Counted from the first letter of the stretch, positions 35,573 to 45,275 are shown. The stretch is 64,000 bases of DNA from Herbaspirillum sp. ASV7 (GCF_016429215.1 NZ_JAELUH010000008.1:1-64000), one strand, 5' to 3'. A program made the numbers and translations. The notes: generated by a model from the letters alone, not told the origin.

Positions 35573-36517
35573 TTATTCGTCGACGGCGATACAGTTGCGG
35601 CCCAGCTGTTTGGCGCGGTACAGGCGACGGTCAGCCAGTTCCAGGAACTCGATGCGTTGATCCATGGGCGAAGGCACGATGGTAGCCACGCCCTGGCTGA
35701 TGGTGATGATCTCGGCCACCTGCGAGCCGGTATGCGGGATGGCCGCTTCGAGGATCAGGTTGCGGCAGCGCTGTGCCACTTGCAGAGCGGCCTTTTCATC
35801 GCACTCGGGCAGGATCAGCACGAATTCCTCGCCGCCATAGCGGGCGAAGAAATCGCGACTGCGGGTGGCGGTCTCGCTGAGGATGCGCGCCACCTGCTTC
35901 AGGCATTCGTCGCCACGGATATGACCGTATTTGTCGTTGTATTGCTTGAAGTAATCGATGTCGAGCATGATCAGCGACAGCGGCGCGCGCGAGCTCACCG
36001 CATTGGCCCATTCCACCTCCAGGGCCGAGTCGAACATGCGGCGGTTGGCCACATTGGTGAGGCCGTCGCGATAGGACAGGGCTTCCAGTTCCTTCTGCAA
36101 TTCGATCAGGCGCGCCTCGGTCTTCTTGCGTTCGGTGATGTCGAACATGAAACCGATCAGGGAATTGGGGCTGCCATCGTCGTTGCGCACCACATGCACC
36201 ACGTCACGGATCCAGATGTGCTCGCCATCGCGGGTGAGGGCGCGGTAGTCGGCTTCGTGGTCGGCACCGGCCTTGGACTGGGCGATGCAGAAATTGACCA
36301 CCGCCTCGCGATCCTCGGCGTGGATGCGCATGGCCCAGTCCTCGGCACTCTTCCAGCTCTCCGGCGTCCAGCCGAGCAACTCCTCGATCTGCGGGCCGAT
36401 GTAGGCGAACTGCATGGTGCTCCAGTCGATCTTCCAGGGAATGGCCTTGGTGGACTCCAGCAAGGTCTTGTAGACCGCGCTGTCGGGTTCCATCAGTTCT
36501 TGGATTGTATTGGTCAT
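35573..36517 (-). CDS. PAS-GGDEF diguanylate cyclase
   Basis: 314 residues, no membrane helix. PAS/PAC domain (about 20-140; STMQFAYIGPQIEELLGWTP, PNSLIGFMFDITERK) and GGDEF domain (about 150-310) with LSYRDGLTNVANRR, LDIDYFKQYNDKYGH and active-site ARYGGEEFVLILPE (GGEEF, a functional variant). It likely makes c-di-GMP in response to a PAS-sensed signal. Start ATG 36517 fits the domain start; an 8-base C run (on this strand) lies just upstream in place of a ribosome site. Confidence 0.92.
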   Translation of the reverse strand: MTNTIQELMEPDSAVYKTLLESTKAIPWKIDWSTMQFAYIGPQIEELLGWTPESWKSAEDWAMRIHAEDREAVVNFCIAQSKAGADHEADYRALTRDGEHIWIRDVVHVVRNDDGSPNSLIGFMFDITERKKTEARLIELQKELEALSYRDGLTNVANRRMFDSALEVEWANAVSSRAPLSLIMLDIDYFKQYNDKYGHIRGDECLKQVARILSETATRSRDFFARYGGEEFVLILPECDEKAALQVAQRCRNLILEAAIPHTGSQVAEIITISQGVATIVPSPMDQRIEFLELADRRLYRAKQLGRNCIAVDE

Positions 36518-36902
36518 GGCGTGTAGGGGGGGGCAGTCTGTTTGTATGGGTTGCCGCGTGGAAACCAGGCGGGCTGGGCGTTTCCGCCCGGCATGGCACG
36601 CTACGGCACGCGCGCAAGCATAACCCGCCGCCGTCCATTGCGCTGGAAAAATATTCCTGTTGGCATTGTTGTCGTGGCGCATGTGGCGTCTGGGCGACGG
36701 GGCTATCGTTTTTCCTTATACCCCTATCCCCATTCGGTATTTCCGTCTCCGGGCGTCGTGCGGATAGACTTCAGTCACAGCAGTTTTCCTGACGGAGATT
36801 GTTGTGTTGACCGCTACCACGGTCGAAGTGTCTGGCAGTGATGCACCGTACCCGGCGCAGTAATGGCAGACGCTATCTGAATCAAAACTTTGGAGACAAG
36901 CA
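36518..36902. other. Intergenic region, divergent promoters
   Basis: 385 bp between the PAS-GGDEF gene and the indolepyruvate oxidoreductase operon. Contains a G8 run (36526-36533) and no supported gene. It must hold promoters for both directions; no clear hexamer pair could be assigned. Confidence 0.5.
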
Positions 36903-39900
36903 ATGGAAATCCGTTCGGCAGCTGAGCCTGCCGCAGCGTCGGCGCCTACCGTAGAAGGCGGCCGTGACTGCGCCCAGGCTGCGACCCAAGTGAGCGCTCA
37001 CAGGCCGCTTTCCCAAGGGGAATCCGGCACCCCCGCAACAGACGGCGTGCACACCGTCGTTGCCACCCCGACAGGGGATGTCCCGCTGGCCCCGGTCAGC
37101 CTGGACGACAAATACACCGCCACCTCTGGCGCGATCTACCTCTCCGGCATCCAGGCCCTGGTGCGCCTGCCGATGCTGCAGCAACTGCGCGACCGCAAGG
37201 CCGGGCTGCATACGGCCGGTTTCATCTCGGGCTATCGTGGCTCGCCGCTGGGCGGGCTGGACGAAGCCCTGTGGCATGCCCAGCCGCACCTGGCCGCGCA
37301 TGGCGTGAAGTTCCAGCCGGGCGTGAACGAGGACATGGCCGCCACCGCCGTCTGGGGAACCCAGCAGGTCAAGCTGATCGGGCCGTCCGAATACGATGGC
37401 GTCTATGCCATGTGGTACGGCAAGGGCCCCGGCGTGGACCGCTGCGGCGACGTCCTGAAGCACATGAACCATGCCGGCACCTCGGCCCATGGTGGCGTCT
37501 TGCTGGTGGCCGGTGACGACCACGGCGCCTATTCCTCGACGCTGCCGCACCAGTCCGACCACATCTTCTCGGCATCGATGATCCCGATGCTCTATCCCTG
37601 CAACGTCCAGGAATATCTGGACCTGGGCCTGCACGGCTGGGCCATGTCGCGCTATTCCGGTTGCGTGGTGGGTTTCAAGGCGCTGGCCGATACGGTCGAA
37701 TCGAGCGCCTCGGTAGATGCCGACCCCTTCCGCGTCGAGATCAAGCTGCCGACCGACTTCGTCATGCCCGAGGGTGGCCTCAATGCGCGGCTCTCCACCG
37801 ACACGCTGGGCGTGCAGGCGCGCAAGCAGGAAGCGCTGATGCAGGACTACAAGATCTATGCCGCGCTCGCCTATGCCCGTGCCAACAAGCTCAACCGCGT
37901 GATGATCGACAGCCCCAAGGCGCGCCTGGGCATCATCGCCTCTGGCAAGTCCTATCTGGATGTGCTGGAAGCGCTCTCCGAACTGGGCATCGACGAAACC
38001 TTCGCCGCCGAGCTGGGCCTGCGTCTGTTCAAGGTCTCCATGCCCTGGCCGCTGGAACCCGATGGCGTGCGCGAATTCGCTCAGGGGCTCGACGAGATCC
38101 TGGTGGTGGAAGAAAAACGCCAGATGGTCGAATACCAGTTGAAGGAGCAGCTCTACAACTGGCGCGACGACGTGCGTCCGCGCGTGATCGGCAAGTTCGA
38201 CGAGAAGGGTGAATGGGTGGCGCCGCGCGGTGAGTGGCTGCTGACTTCCAAGGCCGATTTCTCGGTGGCGCAGATCGCCCGGGTGATCGCTGCGCGTATC
38301 GCGCGCTTCCATACCAGCGACCTGATCAAGGCGCGCCTGGCCTTCCTGGATGCCAAGGACGCCGTGCTGACCAAGGCCGTCAACACGCCGCCGCGCCCGG
38401 CCTACTACTGCTCGGGCTGTCCGCACAATACCTCGACCCGGGTGCCCGAGGGCAGCTTCGCGCTGGCCGGCATCGGCTGCCACGTCATGGCCACGGCCAT
38501 CTATCCCGAATTCAACAAGCTGACCACCCACATGGGCGGCGAGGGCGCGCCCTGGATCGGCCAGGCGCCGTTCTCCCAGGTGCCGCACGTGTTTGCCAAC
38601 CTGGGCGACGGCACCTATTTCCACTCCGGCTATCTGGCCATCCGCGCGGCAGTGGCGGCACGGGTCAACATGACCTACAAGATCCTCTACAACGATGCCG
38701 TGGCCATGACTGGTGGCCAGCCCGTCGATGGCACGGTGTCGGTGCCGATGATCGCCCAGCAGATGGCGGCCGAGGGCGTGCAACGCATCGCCCTGGTGTC
38801 CGAGGACATCAGCCGCTACAGCGACCGTTCCGCGCTGCCGGCAGCCGTGACGCTGCATGACCGCAAGGAGATGGATGCGGTCCAGCGCGAGCTGCGCGAG
38901 TTGCCCGGCGTGACCGTCATCATCTATGACCAGACCTGCGCCGCCGAGAAGCGCCGCCGCCGCAAGAAAAGCGAGTTCCCCGACCCCAACCAGCGTCTCT
39001 TCATCAACTCCGCCGTCTGCGAAGGCTGCGGCGACTGCGGCGTGCAATCCAATTGCACCTCCTTGCTGCCGCTGGAAACCGAGTTCGGTCGCAAGCGCGT
39101 CATCGATCAGTCCTCCTGCAACAAGGACTATTCCTGCGTCAAGGGTTTCTGCCCCAGCTTCGTGACGGTGACCGGCGGCAAGCTCAAGAAATCGCGCACC
39201 GGTCTAACGAAGAAGGACGCAGTCGATGATTTCGGCGCGCTGCCGCAACCGCTGCTGCCGTCCTGCGAGACGCCGTTCAACATCCTCATCAACGGCATCG
39301 GCGGTACCGGCGTCATCACCATCGGTGCCCTGATGGGTATGGCCGCGCACCTGGAAGGCAAGGGCGCCTCGGTGCTGGACATGACCGGCATGTCGCAAAA
39401 GAATGGGTCGGTGACCTCGCACGTACGCATCGCCGCCCGCCGTGGCGCCATCCGTGCCCAGCGCATTGCCACCGGCGAAGCCGATCTGGTGCTGGGCTGC
39501 GACATGCTCACCGCCGGCGCTTTCGATGCCATCTCCAAGATGCGCCCGGGCCGCACCCGCGCCGTGGTCAACCTGCACCAGCAGCCGCCCGGCCAGTTCG
39601 CCAAGAACCCGGACTGGCAACTCCCCTTCGAGGAGGTCAAGGCCCTGATCGTCGAATCGGTCGGCCAGCAGGCCGATTTCATCGACGCCACCCGCCTGGC
39701 CACGGCGCTCATGGGCGACTCCATCGCGACCAACCTGTTCATGCTCGGCTATGCCTGGCAGCGCGGTGAATTGCCCCTGACCGAGGCCTCGCTCTTGCGT
39801 GCCATCGAACTCAATGGCGTGGCCGTGGAAGCCAACAAGACCGCCTTCCGCTGGGGCCGCCGTGCCGCCGTCGACCTGCTGAAGGTGGAGCGCATTGCCG

Positions 39901-40586
39901 TGCCGGCCCAGCCGGTGGTCGTGCACCTGCCGCAGTCGCTGGACCAGTTGATCAAGCGTCGCGTAGCCTTCCTGACCGACTACCAGGATGCCCGCTATGC
40001 CGGCCAGTTTGCCGAAGTGGTAGAAGCCGTGCGCGCTGCGGAAGCGCCACTGGGCAGCGAAAAGCTGACCATGGCGGTGGCGCGCAACCTGTCCAAGCTG
40101 ATGGCTTACAAGGATGAATACGAGGTGGCCCGCCTCTATACCAATGGCCAGTTCCAGAAGGAGCTGGCGCAGCAGTTCGAGGGCGATTTCAGCCTCAGCT
40201 TCAACCTGGCGCCGCCGATCTTTTCCCGCAAGGATGGCCAGGGCCACCTGGTCAAGGCCCGCTATGGCAGCTGGATGATGGGCGCCTTCAAGCTGCTGGC
40301 GCGCATGAAGGGCCTGCGTGGCGGTGCCCTGGACCTGTTCGGCCGCACCGAGGAGCGCCGCATGGAGCGCGCCCTGGTGGTCGAATATCGCCAACTGGTG
40401 CTGGGCCTGCTGCCGCGACTGACGGCCGCCAACCTGGCGGCGGCCATCGAACTGGCGCAGTTGCCGGAACAGGTGCGCGGCTACGGCCACGTCAAGCTGC
40501 AGGCAGTGCAGGCCATGCGCGAGCGCCAGGCCAAGCTGCTGGCGGACTTCGACCAGGCCGGCAAGCCCGCGTTGGTAGCGGCTTGA
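36903..40586 (+). CDS. Indolepyruvate ferredoxin oxidoreductase, fused alpha/beta/gamma form
   Basis: 1227 residues. After a variable Ala-rich leader of about 70 residues come the pyruvate-oxidoreductase-like N-terminal domain (YLSGIQALVRLPMLQ, FISGYRGSPLGGLDEAL), the ThDP domain (YYCSGCPHNTST, LGDGTYFHSGYLA, MTGGQPVDGT), a cysteine-rich region (CEGCGDCGVQSNC and CNKDYSCVKGFCP, about 705-750) and the gamma-type domain (NILINGIGGTGVITIG). The enzyme oxidatively decarboxylates aryl- or branched 2-oxo acids to acyl-CoA. First gene of an operon with an acyl-CoA dehydrogenase and an enoyl-CoA hydratase, pointing to amino-acid catabolism. Confidence 0.94.
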   Translation: MEIRSAAEPAAASAPTVEGGRDCAQAATQVSAHRPLSQGESGTPATDGVHTVVATPTGDVPLAPVSLDDKYTATSGAIYLSGIQALVRLPMLQQLRDRKAGLHTAGFISGYRGSPLGGLDEALWHAQPHLAAHGVKFQPGVNEDMAATAVWGTQQVKLIGPSEYDGVYAMWYGKGPGVDRCGDVLKHMNHAGTSAHGGVLLVAGDDHGAYSSTLPHQSDHIFSASMIPMLYPCNVQEYLDLGLHGWAMSRYSGCVVGFKALADTVESSASVDADPFRVEIKLPTDFVMPEGGLNARLSTDTLGVQARKQEALMQDYKIYAALAYARANKLNRVMIDSPKARLGIIASGKSYLDVLEALSELGIDETFAAELGLRLFKVSMPWPLEPDGVREFAQGLDEILVVEEKRQMVEYQLKEQLYNWRDDVRPRVIGKFDEKGEWVAPRGEWLLTSKADFSVAQIARVIAARIARFHTSDLIKARLAFLDAKDAVLTKAVNTPPRPAYYCSGCPHNTSTRVPEGSFALAGIGCHVMATAIYPEFNKLTTHMGGEGAPWIGQAPFSQVPHVFANLGDGTYFHSGYLAIRAAVAARVNMTYKILYNDAVAMTGGQPVDGTVSVPMIAQQMAAEGVQRIALVSEDISRYSDRSALPAAVTLHDRKEMDAVQRELRELPGVTVIIYDQTCAAEKRRRRKKSEFPDPNQRLFINSAVCEGCGDCGVQSNCTSLLPLETEFGRKRVIDQSSCNKDYSCVKGFCPSFVTVTGGKLKKSRTGLTKKDAVDDFGALPQPLLPSCETPFNILINGIGGTGVITIGALMGMAAHLEGKGASVLDMTGMSQKNGSVTSHVRIAARRGAIRAQRIATGEADLVLGCDMLTAGAFDAISKMRPGRTRAVVNLHQQPPGQFAKNPDWQLPFEEVKALIVESVGQQADFIDATRLATALMGDSIATNLFMLGYAWQRGELPLTEASLLRAIELNGVAVEANKTAFRWGRRAAVDLLKVERIAVPAQPVVVHLPQSLDQLIKRRVAFLTDYQDARYAGQFAEVVEAVRAAEAPLGSEKLTMAVARNLSKLMAYKDEYEVARLYTNGQFQKELAQQFEGDFSLSFNLAPPIFSRKDGQGHLVKARYGSWMMGAFKLLARMKGLRGGALDLFGRTEERRMERALVVEYRQLVLGLLPRLTAANLAAAIELAQLPEQVRGYGHVKLQAVQAMRERQAKLLADFDQAGKPALVAA

Positions 40587-40716
40587 CCGGTACCGGCGTT
40601 GCCCGCAATGTCGCGCCGGTGACAACTGCCCGGCGCGATTTCCATTAAGCTACAGACCACTGGCGGGATACCCAGCACCCGCTCGGCAAAACAAAGACAA
40701 CGAACAGGAGACAAGC

Positions 40717-41877
40717 GTGGATTTCGACCTCAACGAAGACCAGGTGGCCTTCCAGCAAAGCGCGCGCGACTTTGCCGTCGGCGCGATGGCCCCCTTCGCG
40801 GCCAAGTGGGACGAGGAGGCGCATTTTCCGTTGGACGTCATCGCCCAGGCCGGCGAACTCGGTTTCTGCGGCCTCTATACGCCCGAAGCCGAAGGCGGCC
40901 TGGGACTCTCGCGGCTGGACGCTACCGTGGTCTTCGAGGAACTGGCACGCGCCTGTCCCTCCACGGCGGCCTACATCACCATCCACAACATGGTCAGCTG
41001 GATGGTTGCCAGCTGGGGCCAGTCGTCGCTCAAGGCCGACTGGTGCGAACAGCTGGCCAGCGGCCGCAAGCTGGGCTCCTACTGCCTCACCGAACCGGGC
41101 GCCGGTTCCGATGCGGCATCGCTGAAGACCACGGCCCGCCTGGTCGATGGCCATTACGTGATCAACGGTTCCAAGGCCTTCATCTCGGGCGCGGGCAGTA
41201 CCGATCTCCTGGTGGTGATGGCGCGCACCGGCGGCGAGGGCGCGCGTGGCGTGTCGGCCATCGCGGTGCCGGGCAATGCGCCCGGTGTCAGCTACGGCAA
41301 GAAGGAAAGCAAGATGGGCTGGAACAGCCAGCCCACCCGCACCATCAGCTTCGACAACGTCAGGGTGCCGGCCGACCATCGCCTGGGTGAGGAAGGGCAG
41401 GGCTTCGTCTTCGCCATGAAGGGCCTGGACGGCGGACGCATCAACATCGCCACCTGCTCGGTCGGCGCGGCCCAGGCGGCGCTGGACGCGGCGCATGCCT
41501 ACATGAAGGAGCGCAAGCAGTTCGGACGGCCGATTGCCGACTTCCAGGCGCTGCAATTCAAGCTGGCCGACATGCAGACCGAACTGGTCGCGGCCCGCCA
41601 GATGGTGCGCCTGGCCGCCACCCGGCTGGACGCCGGCGCGCCCGATGCCACGACCTATTGCGCCATGGCCAAGCGCCTGGCGACCGACCTGGGTTTCCGC
41701 ATCTGCAACGAGGCACTGCAATTGCATGGCGGCTATGGCTACATCCGCGAATACCCGCTGGAACGCTATTTCCGCGACGTGCGCGTACACCAGATCCTGG
41801 AAGGTACCAACGAGATCATGCGCGTCATCATCGCGCGCAGTCTGCTGGGCCGCGACAACCTGGACGACATCCGCTGA
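40717..41877 (+). CDS. Acyl-CoA dehydrogenase (isobutyryl/short-branched type)
   Basis: 386 residues, FAD-dependent. N-terminal helical domain (MDFDLNEDQVAFQQSARDF), flavin-binding CLTEPGAGSDAASLKTTA and the C-terminal LQLHGGYGYIREYPLERYF followed by ILEGTNEIMR, whose Glu is the likely catalytic base. Similar to isobutyryl-CoA dehydrogenases (ACAD8-like), which fits acyl-CoAs made from branched 2-oxo acids by the preceding enzyme; exact substrate is inference. Start is GTG at 40717 after AACAGGAGACAA. Confidence 0.93.
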   Translation: MDFDLNEDQVAFQQSARDFAVGAMAPFAAKWDEEAHFPLDVIAQAGELGFCGLYTPEAEGGLGLSRLDATVVFEELARACPSTAAYITIHNMVSWMVASWGQSSLKADWCEQLASGRKLGSYCLTEPGAGSDAASLKTTARLVDGHYVINGSKAFISGAGSTDLLVVMARTGGEGARGVSAIAVPGNAPGVSYGKKESKMGWNSQPTRTISFDNVRVPADHRLGEEGQGFVFAMKGLDGGRINIATCSVGAAQAALDAAHAYMKERKQFGRPIADFQALQFKLADMQTELVAARQMVRLAATRLDAGAPDATTYCAMAKRLATDLGFRICNEALQLHGGYGYIREYPLERYFRDVRVHQILEGTNEIMRVIIARSLLGRDNLDDIR

Positions 41878-41901
41878 ACATTCTTGAACCGAAGGAAAAG
41901 C

Positions 41902-42684
41902 ATGGCTACCTATACCAACCTCAAGCTGGAAAAACACGGACACACCGCACTGCTGACGCTGTCCAACCCGCCGGCCAACACCTGGACGCGCGAGGCGCTG
42001 GTGGACCTGACGCGCCTGGTCAAGGACCTCAACGCCGACCGCGACATCTACACGCTGGTGGTCACCGGCGAGGGCGAGAAGTTTTTCTCGGCCGGCGCCG
42101 ACCTGAAACTGTTTGCCGATGGCGACAAGGCCCGTGCGCGTGACATGGCACGCCGCTTTGGCGAAGCCTTCGAGACGCTCTCGGGTTTCCGTGGCGTTTC
42201 CATTGCCGCCATCAATGGCTATGCCATGGGCGGCGGACTGGAATGCGCCCTGGCCTGCGACATCCGCATCGCCGAGGAACAGGCGCAGATGGCCTTGCCG
42301 GAAGCCGCCGTGGGCCTCTTGCCCTGCGCCGGTGGTACCCAGAACCTGCCCTGGCTGGTGGGCGAAGGCTGGGCCAAGCGCATGATCCTGTGCGGCGAGC
42401 GCGTCAATGCCGAGACCGCCTTGCGCATCGGCCTGGTGGAAGAAGTCGTGCCCAAGGGCCAGGCGCGTGAACGTGCGCTGGCGCTGGCCCTGCAGGCGGA
42501 AAAACAGAGCCCCTCGTCGGTAGCGGCCAGCAAGCAGCTGATCCAGGGCGCCCGCCACAATCCGCTGGGCACCATCCTGCAGACCGAGCGCGAGCTGTTC
42601 GTCGATCTCTTCGATACCCAGGACCAGAAGGAGGGCGTCAATGCCTTCCTCGAAAAACGCGCGCCGCAATGGAAGAACGCCTGA
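41902..42684 (+). CDS. Enoyl-CoA hydratase/isomerase
   Basis: 260 residues of crotonase fold. Oxyanion-hole segments FSAGADLKLFADGD and NGYAMGGGLECALACDIRIAEE, and PEAAVGLLPCAGGTQNLPWLVG with the second acidic position; C-terminal helices end at KRAPQWKNA. It hydrates the enoyl-CoA formed by the dehydrogenase 24 bp upstream. Start ATG 41902 follows GAAGGAAAAGC. Confidence 0.93.
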   Translation: MATYTNLKLEKHGHTALLTLSNPPANTWTREALVDLTRLVKDLNADRDIYTLVVTGEGEKFFSAGADLKLFADGDKARARDMARRFGEAFETLSGFRGVSIAAINGYAMGGGLECALACDIRIAEEQAQMALPEAAVGLLPCAGGTQNLPWLVGEGWAKRMILCGERVNAETALRIGLVEEVVPKGQARERALALALQAEKQSPSSVAASKQLIQGARHNPLGTILQTERELFVDLFDTQDQKEGVNAFLEKRAPQWKNA

Positions 42685-42873
42685 GCAACTGCCTGAAGCT
42701 GGTTCGACGTTATCTGCACACCGGCTGAGGTTTTCTGCACCATGACCTGTTTTTGACGCGGCAAACGTGGCGTCGGGGCAGGCGTGGTGCGCTGTCATTG
42801 GGCTAGACTGGTGAGCTTGATCATCCTGATCCATCCGATTGGTTGGATGCATCCGATCCCGTCGAGGTCCGCC

Positions 42874-43452
42874 ATGTTATCGCGTCTTGCCGCCTTCTGC
42901 CTTTCCCTGCTGATCCTGTCTTCGCTGTCCCTGGCGGCGAGGGCCTCCGAGCTGTCGGACCAACTCGCCCAGGGCGACCAGGTACTGATCATGCGGCATG
43001 CACGTGCCCCCGGCATCGGTGACCCGGCCGGTTTCGTTCTCGGCGACTGCAGCACCCAGCGCAACCTCAACGAAGAAGGCCGCGAACAGGCACGCAAGAT
43101 CGGCAACTGGTTGCGCCAGCAGGGCGTGAGCCGTGCCGTGGTCGCCAGCAGCCCCTGGTGCCGCACCAGGGAGACGGCCGCCTTGCTGGGCTTCGGCGAA
43201 CCCCAGGCACAAGACGCACTGGCCTCATTCTTCAACGACCCGGTCCAGGCGGAAACGGCCAACCGCCGGCTGGAACAGTACCTGCGTAGCGCCTTGCCCG
43301 GCAAGGGTAGCCGGGCGTTGATCCTGGTGACGCACGATGTGAACATCGCCCGCTGGACCGGAGAGAGCCTGGCCTCGGGCGAGATGGTGCTGGTGCGGGT
43401 AGATGCCGGCGGCAGGCCGGTGTCGCACAAGGTCTACGCGCGACCGGATTGA
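42874..43452 (+). CDS. Exported histidine-phosphatase family protein
   Basis: 192 residues with a signal peptide (LSRLAAFCLSLLILSSLSLAARA-SE). RHG motif variant LIMRHARAPGIGD near the mature N terminus, SPWCRTRETAALLGFG and the second His in VTHDVNIARW. Such proteins remove phosphate from small substrates; cell location is probably periplasmic. Start ATG 42874 follows GAGG and yields the signal peptide; the frame extends upstream without signal character. Confidence 0.87.
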   Translation: MLSRLAAFCLSLLILSSLSLAARASELSDQLAQGDQVLIMRHARAPGIGDPAGFVLGDCSTQRNLNEEGREQARKIGNWLRQQGVSRAVVASSPWCRTRETAALLGFGEPQAQDALASFFNDPVQAETANRRLEQYLRSALPGKGSRALILVTHDVNIARWTGESLASGEMVLVRVDAGGRPVSHKVYARPD

Positions 43453-43477
43453 GCCGGCCGGGGCCGGCCCCCGGCTC
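43451..43477 (+). terminator. GC-rich hairpin after histidine-phosphatase gene
   Basis: GAGCCGG pairs with CCGGCTC across a GC-rich centre, starting at the stop codon. No T tract follows, so it is at most a weak or factor-dependent terminator. Confidence 0.35.
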
Positions 43478-43552
43478 TGCAGCACTACATGCCTCGCGGT
43501 GTTTTGTGTTAACGTGGGCGGCTTCGTCCTTACGACTGTCCGCGAGCCCCGC

Positions 43553-43966
43553 ATGCCCATCGTCTACCGTACCGACCTGCGCCTGACTGCCGATCAATTC
43601 ATCGACATCCTCTCCCGCACCTCACTGGGCCCGCGCCGCCCGCTGGAAGACCGCGACTGCATGCAAGCCATGGTCGAGCATGCCAATCTGATCGCCACCG
43701 CCTGGGATGGTGAACTGCTCATTGGCGTGGCCCGTTGCGTCACCGATTTCGTCTATGCCTGCTATATGTCGGAGCTGGCCGTGGATGAGCAGTATCAGCG
43801 CCGGGGCATCGGCAAGGAACTGATCCGTGCCGCCCGCAGCCGCCTCGGCCCACGTTGCCGCCTGCGCCTGCTGGCGGCCCCCGATGCGGCCGATTACTAC
43901 GGCCATATCGGCTTTGCGCACAGTCCGCGCTGTTGGGAACTTACGCCTGGCAACGAGCTGAAATAA
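43553..43966 (+). CDS. GNAT family N-acetyltransferase
   Basis: 137 residues. Acetyl-CoA binding motif A: AVDEQYQRRGIGKELIRAA; motif B region RLRLLAAPDAADYYGHIGF. Preceded by LIGVARCVTDFVYACYMSEL strands of the GNAT core. Substrate unknown. ATG 43553 gives a complete GNAT domain; no strong ribosome site. Short, single-domain type often seen in betaproteobacteria. Confidence 0.9.
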   Translation: MPIVYRTDLRLTADQFIDILSRTSLGPRRPLEDRDCMQAMVEHANLIATAWDGELLIGVARCVTDFVYACYMSELAVDEQYQRRGIGKELIRAARSRLGPRCRLRLLAAPDAADYYGHIGFAHSPRCWELTPGNELK

Positions 43967-44124
43967 GCCAGTACGCGTGTTTCGGCGAAGGTGGTCAGTC
44001 GGTTCGGCAACGTGGAGATATCCGGTTTGCCGAACTGGGCATCGGGCAATCTGAAATGACGGTAACTGGCTCAAACCACGTATCTATGCATTCCAAACCA
44101 ATAACTCCCCCAAGAGGCCGGCGC

Positions 44125-44613
44125 ATGGATTTTCTCCGTACCTTGATCATTGGAAACTCGGGCGCCGGAAAAAGCTGGCTGGCTGATCGACTAGCCGAGA
44201 AATACGGTAGCCCTCACATTGACCTCGATTCACTTCATTGGCTGGGAACCGGGTACAACGAAGCCCGGGAGAGAAGCGAAGCGATATCCTTGGCCAAGTC
44301 AGCGGCGTCGCAAGATCAGTGGGTCATTGAAGGTATTTATGGCTGGCTTGTCAGCGAGATTGCGGCGAATGCCACGGCGTTGATATGGCTGTGTCCTGAC
44401 GAAGGGGAATGTATAAAAAACATTCAACAAAGAGGCCGGCGTGGCAATGCAAGCGAACAGTCATTCTCCGACTTGCTTGACTGGGCTAAAACCTACAGGC
44501 TGCGTACTGGATCGAGCTCCTTCAGCGTGCACCAGCGAATTTTCGAAGGATTTGCTGGGGCCAGATATCTGTTTAGAGAGCGAACAGAGATAAGCAGATT
44601 TTTGGACTGGTAG
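44125..44613 (+). CDS. P-loop kinase-like protein (FlaR/adenylate-kinase-like), atypical composition
   Basis: 162 residues. Walker A IGNSGAGKSWLADRLA, then DLDSLHWLGTGYN and QWVIEGIYGWL with a LIWLCPDEGE strand, as in small P-loop proteins annotated as topology modulation (FlaR) or adenylate-kinase-like. Activity not established. Base use differs from its neighbours: clearly lower GC, AGA and other rare codons, and an A-rich stretch near 44410, suggesting recent transfer. ATG 44125 follows AGAGG at 8 nt; the upstream open frame lacks domain content. Confidence 0.78.
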   Translation: MDFLRTLIIGNSGAGKSWLADRLAEKYGSPHIDLDSLHWLGTGYNEARERSEAISLAKSAASQDQWVIEGIYGWLVSEIAANATALIWLCPDEGECIKNIQQRGRRGNASEQSFSDLLDWAKTYRLRTGSSSFSVHQRIFEGFAGARYLFRERTEISRFLDW

Positions 44614-44789
44614 AGAGCCCATGACTGCTTCCGGCCAATAACGGTCTTTTGACGCTTCGCTCTGTCCAGTTAGCCGCCGCGCTGTTCGATCCGCTCCGGC
44701 TTGAGTGTCCAACTCAAACCAAACCGAGTGTTTTCGAGCCTCCGAAATATATAGCACCACCTCATTTTCAACATTTTCGACTGTTAGTC

Positions 44790-45275
44790 ATGATCCAGAT
44801 CCAAGCCTATTCCCCCGAGCACGCAGCCGGCGTCATCGACGTCATCCTCCCCATCCAGCAACAGGAATTCGGGATTCCCATCACCCTGGAAGGCCAGCCC
44901 GACCTGCAGGACATCGCTGGTTTCTACCAGAAGGGGCGGGGCAATTTCTGGGTCGCGCTGGACGAGGGTAGGGTGGTGGGGACGATTTCGCTGCTCGACA
45001 TCGGTAACGACCAGGTGGCGCTGCGCAAGATGTTCGTGGCCGCCAGCCATCGTGGCCGTGAGTACGGTACCGCTGCGCGCCTGCTGGAAGGCGCCATCGC
45101 CTGGGCGCGCCAGCAGGGCGTGCGCCAGATCTACCTGGGTACCACGGCCAAGTTCCTGGCCGCACATCGCTTCTATGAAAAGAATGGTTTCCGGCTCATC
45201 GAGAAGACCGAGCTGCCGCCGGCCTTCCCGGTGATGGTGGTCGATACGCGCTTCTATGCGCTCGATTGCGCCTGA
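44790..45275 (+). CDS. GNAT family N-acetyltransferase
   Basis: 161 residues. MIQIQAYSPEHAAGVIDVIL start, core strands GTISLLDIGNDQVALRKMFV, acetyl-CoA loop ASHRGREYGTAARLLEGA and AHRFYEKNGFRLIEK typical of the GNAT C-terminal half. Similar proteins are annotated as MarR-linked or amino-acid acetyltransferases; substrate unknown. Preceded by an AT-rich patch (44735-44785) that may hold the promoter. Confidence 0.9.
   Translation: MIQIQAYSPEHAAGVIDVILPIQQQEFGIPITLEGQPDLQDIAGFYQKGRGNFWVALDEGRVVGTISLLDIGNDQVALRKMFVAASHRGREYGTAARLLEGAIAWARQQGVRQIYLGTTAKFLAAHRFYEKNGFRLIEKTELPPAFPVMVVDTRFYALDCA

Noticed and set aside
42810-42870. ATCCGAT repeats upstream of the histidine-phosphatase gene
   Set aside because: Only short, imperfect repeats; no clear operator symmetry.
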